64,000 bases of DNA. It comes from Verrucomicrobiota bacterium. Lineage in GTDB: Bacteria; Verrucomicrobiota; Verrucomicrobiia; Limisphaerales; J093. The first letter of the stretch is position 1; every line of letters starts with the position of its first letter. Under the pieces are notes generated by a model that saw only the letters and a program-made list of their open reading frames with translations, did no database searches and was not told the DNA's origin. Below are positions 54,903 through 63,674 of this stretch, piece by piece. Where the stretch lies: assembly GCA_027493615.1 (NCBI GenBank), contig JAOSKK010000039.1, forward strand, positions 243,723 to 307,722, given 5' to 3'. The position numbers and the translations under genes were made by a program.

Positions 54903-56027
54903 ATGGACCTGGGATGGGCTCCTGGTTGTGCCAGCGGCGTGCCGCCCGCGGTCCTGACTGCGCCGACGGCGTCGGCCGGTCAGGGACGGGTGGACGAGGC
55001 GGTTGGGCCCCGCCGGCTAACGTTCCAGTGGCATGTCACCGAGCGCTGCAACCTCCGCTGCGCCCACTGCTATCAGAACTCCTACGGCGGTGTTGAACTC
55101 GGCTTCGAGCCCTGGCTCGAGGTCCTGGCCCAACTGGACGCGTTGCGCACCACGCTGGGCAGGAGCACGCGCGGCCGGCCGCACGTACACTTCAACCTGA
55201 CCGGAGGCGAACCGTTTGTGCATCCCGATTTCCTCCGTCTCCTCGAAATCCTGGCGGCGCGGCGCGACGACTCGAGCTTCGCCATCCTGTCCAACGGTGA
55301 GCTCATGGATGCGCCCCTCGCCCGCCGGTTGGCCGGGTTCGCCCCGGCGTTCGTGCAGGTGAGCCTCGAGGGCGGTGCTGACACGCACGATCGGCTCCGC
55401 GGTCGCGGGAGCTTCGAGCGGACGCGCGCGGCGATCCGGCATCTGACGCGGGTGCGAATCCCGGTGCTGGTATCCTTCACGGCGCACCGCGGCAACTTCC
55501 GGGAGTTCGGCGAAGTGGTTCGAACGGCGTGGGAGCTGCGGGTGAACCGTGTTTGGGCGGACCGGTTGATCCCGCTCGGGAGCGGTGCCGGCCCGGGGTT
55601 GCAGACCCTTTCCCCCGCCGAGACGCGGGAGTTTGGCGAGTTGCTGCGGGCGGCGCGGGACCGGACACGACGGCGCTGGTTCTGCCGGACGGAGGTGGCG
55701 CAACACCGGGCGCTCCAGTTCCTGGCCGGGAACGCTGCGCCCTATCGCTGCACGGCTGGGGACTCGCTCCTGGCGTTGCTGCCCAACGGGGATCTGCTCC
55801 CCTGCCGGCGCCTGCCGATCCGGGTCGGCAACGTCTTCGAGACGCCGCTGGAGCAGCTCTACTGGCAACATCCGCTGCTCCGGTCCTTGCGGGCGCCGGA
55901 CCCGGTCATCACCGGCTGCGAACGTTGCGCCTTCCGGCGGACGTGCCGCGGCGGCCTTCGGTGCCTGGCCTACGCGCAGGGGGGCGACCCTTTCGTCAGC
56001 GACCCCGGGTGCTGGCTGGCGGGCTGA
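54903..56027 (+). CDS. Radical SAM/SPASM domain protein
   Basis: A 374-residue peptide-modification-type radical SAM enzyme. The SAM-cluster motif is CNLRCAHC (Cys 49, 53, 56), followed by FNLTGGEPFVHPDFLRLLEI (GGE motif) and VQVSLEGGADTHDRLRG. The C-terminal SPASM domain has Cys in YRCTAGDSLLALLPNGDLLP then CRR, and CERCAFRRTCRGGLRC (about 339-354) plus a final DPGC, enough for auxiliary [4Fe-4S] clusters. ATG 54903 lies a few bases after the inferred stop of the Cys/Gly-tailed protein, which is the obvious candidate substrate. A thioether- or epimer-forming role is inference. The frame is intact. Confidence 0.9.
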   Translation: MDLGWAPGCASGVPPAVLTAPTASAGQGRVDEAVGPRRLTFQWHVTERCNLRCAHCYQNSYGGVELGFEPWLEVLAQLDALRTTLGRSTRGRPHVHFNLTGGEPFVHPDFLRLLEILAARRDDSSFAILSNGELMDAPLARRLAGFAPAFVQVSLEGGADTHDRLRGRGSFERTRAAIRHLTRVRIPVLVSFTAHRGNFREFGEVVRTAWELRVNRVWADRLIPLGSGAGPGLQTLSPAETREFGELLRAARDRTRRRWFCRTEVAQHRALQFLAGNAAPYRCTAGDSLLALLPNGDLLPCRRLPIRVGNVFETPLEQLYWQHPLLRSLRAPDPVITGCERCAFRRTCRGGLRCLAYAQGGDPFVSDPGCWLAG

Positions 56028-56136
56028 CGCAGCCTGGCCCCGGACAGGCAAACAGGGACTGACGAATGGAGGAGAGGCCCGGCGCTCAAGCTCCGATTCG
56101 CCTGTCCCCATCCGCCTGTGCTCGGCGCGCGGGGGT

Positions 56137-57401
56137 TCAGCGCGTGAGTTCCTGGCGCAGCAACTCGAGCGCCTGCTGACTCGTCATGTGCTTGAAGGTC
56201 GCGCGGTCGAACGCGTTCAACAACCGCTTCACCTCCGTGGCCGCGGGGCTGGCAAGGGCGATGAAGACCGTCCCCACGGGTTTGTCGGGCGTGCCTCCGG
56301 TCGGGCCCGCAATGCCTGTGACCGCCAGCGCGAAGTCCGCGCCGGTCCGGGCGCGGGCACCCTCGGCCATCTCGCGCGCCGTGGGTTCGCTGACGGCGCC
56401 GTGGGTGGCGAGTGTCTCGGGCCGCACGCCGACGAGGTCCTGCTTGAGCGCGTTGGCGTAGGTGATGAAACCGCCCAGGAAAATGGCCGACGCCCCGGGC
56501 ACGTTCGTGATGCGACTGGCCAGGTGACCGCCGGTGCAGGATTCCGCCACAGCCAGGGTCTGGCCGCGGCGGGTGAGGAGATCCACCACCACCGCTTCGA
56601 GGGTCTCGTTCTCCTCACCGTACACATGCCGGCCCACCTCGCGGCGAACCACCGCCTCGGCGGCACTCACCAACTCTTCGGCGTTGGCCGTACGTGACGC
56701 CAGCCGCACATCCACCTCCCCGGGTCGTGCGCAGTAGCCCAGCTCGAGGCCCTGCCGGACGAGATCGGCCAGGGGTTCGGCGATGTGGGCCTGCATGACC
56801 GACTCCGGGACACCTGTGCTGCGGAGCGTCCGGCACACGAACGGGACGGGCAGGGGAAAAGTCTGTCGGACCCACGGCAGCACCTGCTCCGTGAACATTG
56901 GCCGGAGCTCGCGTGGGGGTCCCGGGAGCATGACCAGCCACGACGCTCCACCCGCGGGGCGAAAGGGGGTTGGGAGAGAACTCCAGGAGCAGGCCGGGGG
57001 CTGTGCCGTGCGCATTGGGCAGGACCCGCGCGCCCTCCGGCACCAGGCGCTTGGACTCGCACGGCGGGCGGGGCAGTCCTTCGACGCGCGTTGTACCAGG
57101 CCTCAAGGGTCGCCAGGACGGTCGGGTCTTCCCGCAAGGGCCGGCCGAGGAGTTCGGCGATGGCGTCTCGCGTGAGGTCATCCGAGGTAGGGCCCAGGCC
57201 GCCGGTGGAGACGATCAGGTCGGCCCGTCCCAGCGCGTCACGCACGGCCTCCTGAATGGCGGACGCGCTATCCGCGACGGCCACCTGGCGTTGGACCACG
57301 TAGCCGGCATCGGCAAACTGGCGGCAGAGCCACTGCTGGTGGGTGTTCAGGACGCGGCCCAGCATCAGTTCGCTCCCCGTATTGAGGACCTCGAGGTTCA
57401 A
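56137..57401 (-). CDS. cinA: CinA family protein (nicotinamide-nucleotide amidohydrolase), frameshifted
   Basis: The N-terminal MoaB/MogA-like domain (VLNTGSELMLGRVLNTHQQW, LIVSTGGLGPTSDDLTRDAI) is a competence/damage-inducible CinA domain. The C-terminal domain is the NMN deamidase (LAVAESCTGGHLASRITNVP, GADFALAVTGIAGPTGGTPD), with the catalytic Ser in AESCTGG. Two frame changes lie near 57075 and at the CCCCC tract near 56965, in the segment between LPNAHGTAPGLLLE and LVMLPGPPRELRPMF. TTG 57401 is the best start, since the protein begins with LNLEVLNTG. It works in recycling of NMN to the NAD pool. Confidence 0.88.
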
Positions 57402-57455
57402 GGTGGCGGCAGTGTCCGCGGGACCCGTGCCGAAGGCAAGCCGGGTGCCGGGCGA

Positions 57456-57647
57456 ACCGGTGACTGGCCGCGGTTTCGGGGTCCGCAGGCCAGCGGGGTG
57501 GACGACTCGGACACGATGCCGGTCCGCTGGGACGTCGCGGGCGGGCGCAACATCCGGTGGAAGACGCCTGTCCCGGGCTTGTCGCACGCCTCTCCGATTG
57601 TGTGGCAGGACCGCGTCTATGTGGTCGCCATCGGCGAAAGCCCGTAG
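57456..57647 (+). pseudogene. PQQ-like propeller gene fragment
   Basis: A frame containing TGDWPRFRGPQASGVDDSDT and WKTPVPGLSHASPIVWQDRV gives about 60 residues of the typical start of a secreted PQQ-like protein and then stops (IGESP*). There is no signal peptide and no further blade, so both ends of the gene have been lost. A GTAGGCGCC half-arm begins 21 bases after the stop. Confidence 0.7.
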
Positions 57648-57668
57648 CCCAGGTGTCTGAGACCCGTT

Positions 57669-57681
57669 GTAGGCGCCGACG
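57669..57681 (+). repeat. Truncated GTAGGCGCC-family arm
   Basis: GTAGGCGCCGACG is kept and the second half of the arm is replaced by GCGGGGGTGGGATTTCC. It may mark the breakpoint of the deletion that truncated the PQQ-like gene. Confidence 0.6.
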
Positions 57682-57776
57682 GCGGGGGTGGGATTTCCAG
57701 GTCGGGGGCGGGGCGGGTTCGTGGCTTGACCCTGAAAGGCTCTGCCGGACGCTGCCGCCCCACGATGCCCTGCAGC

Positions 57777-58982
57777 ATGACCTCGCGCGAACGCGTCCTG
57801 GCCGCCCTCCGGCACGAACCCGTGGACCGGGTGCCCATCGACCTGGGCGGCACCCGGCAGTCCGGCATCGCCGCGATGGCTTACCATCGCCTCCGGCTTC
57901 ACCTGGGGTTACCGGCGCGCCCGGTGCGCGTCTTCGATGTCTTCCAGATGCTCGCCGAGATCGAGCGTGAGGTGGCGGAGCGGTTCAGGGCCGACTGTGT
58001 GGGGCTCTACCGTCCGCAGGTGGCCTTTGGGATCGAGAACAAGGACTGGAAGCCCTGGACGCTCTTCGACGGCACGCCGGTCGAGGTGCCCGGCGGGTTC
58101 CATCCCGAGACGCTGCCGAACGGGGATCTCGCCTTGCGCCGGGGCCAGGAGATCATTGGGCTGATGCCGAAGGACGGTTTCTATTTCGACCGCCTCGAGC
58201 GTTATCCGGGCGCCACGCATCCCGATCTGGACACCTGGGAACCGCCCCGGTTGGACCCGGCCACGCTCGATCATCTGGCGCGGCAGGCAGAGGCTTTGTT
58301 CACGACGACGGACAAGGCCGTGATCGCGCCGCTGGGCCCGCCCTACGAGCTGTTCAACGGGCTTGGGCAGGGCGGCTTTGACGATTGGATGGTAACGCTG
58401 GCGGCGGAGCCGGAGTATGTGCGCCGGCTGTACGAGAAACTCGTCGATGCCTGGCTGGACAACCTCCGCGCGTTTCATCAGCGGGTGGGCGAGCGAATTC
58501 AGGTCCTGCAGATCGCGGATGATCTCGGCACCCAGCGCGCTCCGTTCCTCTCCGTGCGCATGTTCCGCGAGCTAGTGATGCCGGCCTATCGTCGCGGCTT
58601 GGATTGGGTGCACGCGAACACGTCGTGGAAGGTGATGCTCCACTCGGACGGCGCGCTGTATCCGCTGCTGCCGTCCATCATCGAGATGGGCGTGGACATC
58701 CTGAACCCCGTGCAGACGGCGGCCGAGGGCATGGGCGCGCGCCGCTTGAAGGACGAGTTCGGGGGGCGGCTTGTGTTCTGGGGCGGCTCGTGCGATCCCC
58801 AGACGACGCTGGCCTTTGGCACGCCGGAGGACGTGGCGCGCGAGGCCCGCGAACACCTCGAGGTGTTCGGTCGGGACAGTGGCTATGTGTTTGCGCCCGT
58901 TCACAATATCCAGGCGAATGTGTCGCCGGAGAAAGTCGTTGCCCTGTTCGACACCGCGCTCGGTGTGGGGGCAACCGCCTGA
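57777..58982 (+). CDS. Uroporphyrinogen decarboxylase (URO-D) family protein, methyltransferase-like
   Basis: About 401 residues of the URO-D fold. It begins TSRERVLAALRHEPVDRVPI, shows LQIADDLGTQRAPFLSVRMF, HSDGALYPLLPSIIEMGVDI (where MtaA/MtbA-type methyltransferases and URO-D align), and ends VFAPVHNIQANVSPEKVVAL. Substrate Arg residues typical of genuine HemE are not recognised. PVC genomes have many such members, probably corrinoid- or methyl-group-related. The role is therefore uncertain. ATG 57777 is used because the open frame upstream has no family similarity. The frame is intact. Confidence 0.82.
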   Translation: MTSRERVLAALRHEPVDRVPIDLGGTRQSGIAAMAYHRLRLHLGLPARPVRVFDVFQMLAEIEREVAERFRADCVGLYRPQVAFGIENKDWKPWTLFDGTPVEVPGGFHPETLPNGDLALRRGQEIIGLMPKDGFYFDRLERYPGATHPDLDTWEPPRLDPATLDHLARQAEALFTTTDKAVIAPLGPPYELFNGLGQGGFDDWMVTLAAEPEYVRRLYEKLVDAWLDNLRAFHQRVGERIQVLQIADDLGTQRAPFLSVRMFRELVMPAYRRGLDWVHANTSWKVMLHSDGALYPLLPSIIEMGVDILNPVQTAAEGMGARRLKDEFGGRLVFWGGSCDPQTTLAFGTPEDVAREAREHLEVFGRDSGYVFAPVHNIQANVSPEKVVALFDTALGVGATA

Positions 58983-59121
58983 GGAAGCGGCCGTCTGCCA
59001 GCGAATCCGGGGGAGGGCTCCGGCACTTTGGGCAAGTTTGGTGCTGACAGGCGTGGCGTCAGCCGGTAGCCTCGGCTCCGTTCCGGAGACAACCCCGAGC
59101 AGGCTGGAAGCAACTGAGTTC

Positions 59122-60171
59122 ATGAGCGCAAAACCGACAACCAACCGCAAGGGCCTGATGGCCGGCGGCAATTGGATCATCGATCAGGTGAAGCTGATCG
59201 ACGTTTACCCGCAGCGCGAGCAACTGGCCAACATCCGCCGCCAGAGCGAAGGCACCGGTGGAGCGGCCTACAATGTGTTGGTGGACCTGGCGGTGTTGGG
59301 CGCTCCCTTCCCTTTGATGGCGGCCGGCCTGGTGGGCAAAAGACCCGTTGGGCGACCGCATTCTGGCCGACTGCCGGCAGCGTCGGATTGACACCAAACA
59401 CCTCAAGGCCACGCCGGCCGCGCCCACGTCCTACACGGATGTCATGACCGAGGCGGACAACGGGCGGCGCACCTTCTTTCACATGCGCGGGGCCAATGCG
59501 CTCTGGAAAGGCGAGGATCTGGATTTCGAGAAGTCCAAGGCGCGGATTTTTCATCTGGGCTACCTCCTCCTGCTCGACGAGCTGGACAAGCCTGAGAAGA
59601 CCCACGGCACACGTGCGGCTGCGCTGCTGGCCGCCGCCCAGGCCGCCGGCTTGCGCACCAGTGTCGACGTGGTCAGTGAGGACAGCGAGCGGTTCACCCA
59701 GATCGTCGCACCGGCCCTCAAGTACGTGGATTATTGCATCCTCAACGAAATCGAGGCCTCGAAGACCACCGGCTTCAAGATCCGCCAGGCCGACGGCACG
59801 CTGGACACGGTGTCCCTGCGCCACGCCGCCGGCGCCCTCCTGCAGATGGGCGTCAAGGAACTGGTTATCGTCCACTTCGCCGAGGGCGCCTTCGCCCGTA
59901 CGCGGAAGGGGGACGATCACTGGCAGTCCGCGCTCAACCTGCCCGCCAAGTACATCGCCGGAACGGCGGGCGCGGGCGATGCCTTCTGCGCGGGGCGCTC
60001 CTGGGTTTGCACGAAGGCTGGGACCTCAAGCGCTGCCTCATGGCCGGCGTCTGCGCCGCCTCGGCTTCGCTCGCCCACCCCACTTGCACGGCGGGCATGA
60101 AACCGCTGGCGGCCTGTCTCGAGCTCGCCAAGAAATACAAGCCGCGTCCGTCGCTCGAGCCCGCGGACTGA
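59122..60171 (+). CDS. PfkB family carbohydrate kinase, two frameshifts
   Basis: A roughly 350-residue ribokinase-fold kinase. The N-terminal part (GLMAGGNWIIDQVKLIDVYP, EGTGGAAYNVLVDLAVLGAP) is followed by DRILADCRQRRIDTKHLKAT and TFFHMRGANALWKGEDLDFE. The catalytic motif is YIAGTAGAGDAFCAG. Frameshifts lie at AAAA 59338-59341 (one base extra) and GGGG 59992-59995 (one missing); with both repaired the C-terminus (LLGLHEGWDLKRCLMAGVCA) joins. Substrate unknown. It follows the UroD-like gene by 139 bases. Confidence 0.85.
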
Positions 60172-60193
60172 GTTCGGTTCCCTGCCGCCTCCC

Positions 60194-61161
60194 TCACCGA
60201 TCGGTGGCAGTGAAGCTGGCCACCACCGGGCGATGGTCCGAGGCCGTTCCCCAGTTTGGAAACGCGAACACGTAGCTCGCGTCGCGCTCCCATTCCCGTG
60301 CCATACCCGGGCTGAGCAACACGTAGTCAATCCGGTCGTAGGTGTCCTTGGAGCCCGTAATAGTAGGTCCATGTGATGCGGCGCGGTGCCCAACGCGGAT
60401 TGGCGGAGGGGCTGAGTCGCCGTTGCGCTCGGCCGGGCGGGTGTCCACCAGCCGCGTCCGCCCTTCGCCCAACAACCGGCGCAGGGTGGGAGAATCCTGG
60501 GTGTCGTTGAAGTCGCCCAGCACCACCAGATTGAGCTGTGGTTGCCCGCGGAGGCGGTTGTCGATCAAGGCCCGCAGACGCGCGGCCTCCTGTTCCCGAA
60601 GTTCGGCTTCATCGGCATAGCCAACGGCGCGACGCGATTTCAGGTGGGCGTTCAACAGCGTGAAGCGGTAGCGGGCGTTGACCTGGATCTCCACCTCGGC
60701 AAAGCCGCGGCTGACCTGATAGCGCCGCCCCCGCAACAGGAAGTTCTCGTTCGTTTGGGGCCGGCGCGCCACGATGGGAAAACGGCTCAGCACACCGAGG
60801 AAGATGTTGGTGTCCGGTCCGCCGACGTGCTCCCAGTCGGTGTAGTCGAGGCCGTCGGCGCGCAGGGCTGCCCGCAATTCGAGCAGGGCGCTCGGCCGGC
60901 CGATCTCCTGGATGGCCAGCACGTCCGGGCGCATGGCCAGGATGGCCTCGCGGACCTTGGCGCGCGACTCCGGGGACTTGGCGGCGCGATCCCCACCGGT
61001 GCATCCAGGTAGTTCTCGAGGTTGTACGTTGCCACGGTGAACGTCCCGGCCGCCCTGGCTGACCAGGGAAGTGCCCAGGAGGCGGCGAGGAGGAGCGCGC
61101 CGCCGGGCCATGCCGGGATTGCCAGGCCATGACGCCGCGGGTGCCGGAGATGGCGGTTCAT
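60194..61161 (-). CDS. Secreted endonuclease/exonuclease/phosphatase family protein, frameshifted
   Basis: The signal peptide (GALLLAASWALPWSARAA) leads to GTFTVATYNLENYLD, the usual EEP start. RPDVLAIQEIGRPSALLELR holds the metal-binding Glu. LLNAHLKSRR, LNLVVLGDFNDTQDSPTLRR (catalytic Asp/Asn) and WGTASDHRPVVASF (the final Asp-His) complete the active site. The frame breaks near 61000 (GGGG run) and near 60350-60380, where ITWTYYYG reads in a third frame. It probably hydrolyses phosphodiesters outside the cytoplasm. The repaired length is about 320 residues. It converges on the PfkB gene. Confidence 0.8.
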
Positions 61162-61255
61162 GGAGCGCATTCAACCGTTCGCCCCTGACCGGGTCAAAGG
61201 ATTGCCCCGGCAGAAACCGGGAGATTCCGGAACGCGGGCCGGGAGGAGCGCCGCA

Positions 61256-61976
61256 ATGGCCTTGAGCCGGGACGTGGCCCGGGCGATAACCGCCCCGCGC
61301 ATGCCTGCTCCCGTCACGCATTATCAGGGTGAGGCCGGCCGCCATTACCACACGGTCAAGCGCGGGCTGCCGGAGCCGGCCCGTCCGTGGCTGGCCCGGC
61401 TGCGCGCCGCCAAGTTGCAGCCCTATGTTCGCGGCACCGATGCCGTGCTCGAGTACGGGGTGGGCGCGGGCTGGAACCTTGCCCAACTGGCGGCGGCGCG
61501 GCGGATCGGCTTTGATGTCGCGGACTTTCTGCAGCCCGAGCTGGAAGGGCAGGGCATCGAGTTCGTGGCGGACCTGGCGGTGCTTCCCCCGGCCTTGGCG
61601 GACGTGGTGATCTGTCATCATGCGCTCGAGCACGTCCTGAGTCCCTCCCAGGCGCTGGCGGACATGCGGCGGGTGTTGCGGCCGGAGGGGCGGCTCCTGC
61701 TGTGGGTCCCCTTTGAGGACGAACGCCGTCACCGCCGCTTCGAGCGCGACGAGAAGAATCACCACCTGTACTCATGGAACGTCCAGACCCTGGGCAACCT
61801 GGTCGAGGCTTGCGGGTTTCGCGTGGTCCAGGCGGGGCTTGGCCGATACGGTTGGGATCGGTTCGCGGCCGCGTGGGCCGTGCGGTTAGGCGTGGGGGAA
61901 CGGGGGCTTTCTCGCCTTCCGCGCGCTGCTGCAGACGCTGCGCCCGTTGCGTGAAGTGCACGTGGCGGCGACGTGA
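61256..61976 (+). CDS. Class I SAM-dependent methyltransferase, one frameshift
   Basis: About 240 residues. Motif I is VLEYGVGAGWNLAQLAAARR (E/D-x-G-x-G-x-G). IGFDVADFLQP, ALADVVICHHALEHVLSPSQ and ALADMRRVLRPEGRLLLWVP are typical of the UbiE-like family, and a C-terminal Trp/Arg region follows (LYSWNVQTLGNLVEACGFRV). The GGGGG run 61902-61906 has a frame error: the extended frame ends at 61954, but the true family end (FRALLQTLRPLREVHVAAT) lies in the next frame and stops at 61976. Substrate not known. ATG 61301 is an alternative start. Confidence 0.82.
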
Positions 61977-62091
61977 AGCCGGCCTTTTCCGGGGAGGTTC
62001 GTCACTTCCCGACAGCCTTTCGTCCCACCGGGGTGCCAGTGGTCACAAAGCGGTCGGCAACAGGGTTTGTCGGGCTTAAGGAGGAGGCACG

Positions 62092-62379
62092 ATGAAGACA
62101 ACGAACGATCCTGATTCGGTGCTTGGCCAGGGGACCCGGTTGCCGGTGGAGCCGGCGGCGGGTGGGGAGGGATGGGCGCATGGGGTGCTGGGTGGCGCCG
62201 CAGTGGCGATGGTCTGGCTGATGTTGGCGTCGATCCAGGACTTCGTCCCGCGGGCCGGGACGTTCGCGGAACGCCTGCGTGAGACGCCGGCCATGTTGGT
62301 GGATCCCGCCTACGCCGTGCATTCCACGATCACCAATCGCGGCGCGGCGACGGTGGCGAACACCGCGGGGAGGCGGTGA
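62092..62379 (+). CDS. Small membrane protein of unknown function
   Basis: A 95-residue open frame with one hydrophobic helix near the middle (VLGGAAVAMVWLMLASIQDF) and a Gly/Glu-rich N-terminus. A GGAGG sequence lies ten bases before the ATG. No family is recognised. It precedes the LytS gene in the same direction by about 110 bases. Confidence 0.55.
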   Translation: MKTTNDPDSVLGQGTRLPVEPAAGGEGWAHGVLGGAAVAMVWLMLASIQDFVPRAGTFAERLRETPAMLVDPAYAVHSTITNRGAATVANTAGRR

Positions 62380-62491
62380 AGCCGGCCACGAACGGGCCCA
62401 CACGGTCGGGTGCGGCGCGGCCGGCGAGCTGAGCCGGCAACTCGTTCTGGCGTTCGCGGGGATTCGCGCGTAGCGTCGCGCCCGTGCCGCG

Positions 62492-63674
62492 ATGAAGACG
62501 GGTTGGCAGCAGGTTTGGCAGGGATGCAACCGGCCGGCGGGACGGCTGGGTTGTTGGTTCCTGGGCTTCACCCTGCTGGCGCTGGTGGATGCCGCCCAGC
62601 TCTACGCCGCCCAGGGGTTCGACGGCTTCACGATCTCCTGGACCACGGCCATCCGGCGCGGGCTCGAGAGTCACTACACGATGGCGGTGCTCGGTCTGGG
62701 GGTGCTGTGGATGGCCCGCCGCTTTCCCTTCGACCGCGCCCGGGGATGGCGGTGGCTGGGGATTCACCTCGGCGGCGCCGTGCTCTACTGCCTGCTTTAC
62801 AGCGTCACCTACGCGTCGCTGGTCAATGGCCAGATGTCCGTGAAAGGCAAACCGTTCGTGTTCGGGGAAACGCTCCAGAAGCTGCTCATTTTTTATTCAT
62901 TCGGGAACATCGTGTTTTACTGGCTGCTCCTGCTGGCCCATCACGGCTGGCATTACTACCAGCGGTTCCGCGAGCGCGAGCGGCGGGCCGCGGAGCTCGA
63001 GGGGCAGCTCAGTCGCGCCCAGCTTCAGGCGCTGCGCATGCAGCCTCAACCCGCATTTCCTGTTCAACACGCTCAACACGATTGCCGCGCTGATTCACGA
63101 GCAACCCGAGGCCGCCGACCGCGTGGTGATCCGGTTGAGCGAACTGCTGCGGGCGAGTCTGGAACGACCGGATACGCACGAGATTCCCCTGGGGCAGGAG
63201 CTCGGATTCCTGCACCGCTACCTTGAGATCGAGCAGGCCCGGTTTGGCGAACGACTGTCCGTCGAGTTCCACGTGCCGGTCGAGTTGGAGGACGTGCTGG
63301 TCCCGGCCCTGCTGCTCCAGCCGATTGTCGAGAATGCCATCCGCCATGGCATCGAGGAGCGCGAGGAGGCGGGCTGCATTCAGGTCGCGGCGGCGCGGGT
63401 GGAGGGGTGTCTCGAGTTGCAGGTCGTGGACAATGGCCCCGGCTTGCCGCCGGGGCGTACTGGCTTCGTTCGGGAAGGCATCGGCCTGAGCAACACCCGC
63501 TCCCGGTTGCGACATCTTTACGGCGACTGCCAGAGTCTCGACCTGTCCGCCGCGCCCGGCGGGGGACTCTGTGTCCGGATCCGACTGCCCTGCCGGACCG
63601 CGCAGGATCCGGTGCCGTCACCCGGTCATCCGGCGGTCATCGTCGGCTGCAACCCGTCCGCGGCCACCGCATGA
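62492..63674 (+). CDS. LytS-like sensor histidine kinase, one frameshift
   Basis: Has four predicted membrane helices in about 1-150 (GRLGCWFLGFTLLALVDAAQ, HLGGAVLYCLLYSVTYASLV, FYSFGNIVFYWLLLLAHHGW), a short coiled coil (RFRERERRAAELEGQLSRAQ) and the His_kinase box NPHFLFNTLNTIAALIHEQP with the phospho-acceptor His. The HATPase part has LLLQPIVENAIRHGIEERE and VDNGPGLPPG. One extra C at 63044-63045 breaks the frame just before the kinase box. The stop overlaps the response-regulator ATG (63671-63674). It belongs to the LytS/AlgZ-type histidine kinases. Confidence 0.9.

Noticed and set aside
57777..58982. Calling the URO-D family protein hemE
   Set aside because: Closest visible features fit the broader methyltransferase-like group and the genuine HemE N-terminal Arg motif is not seen.
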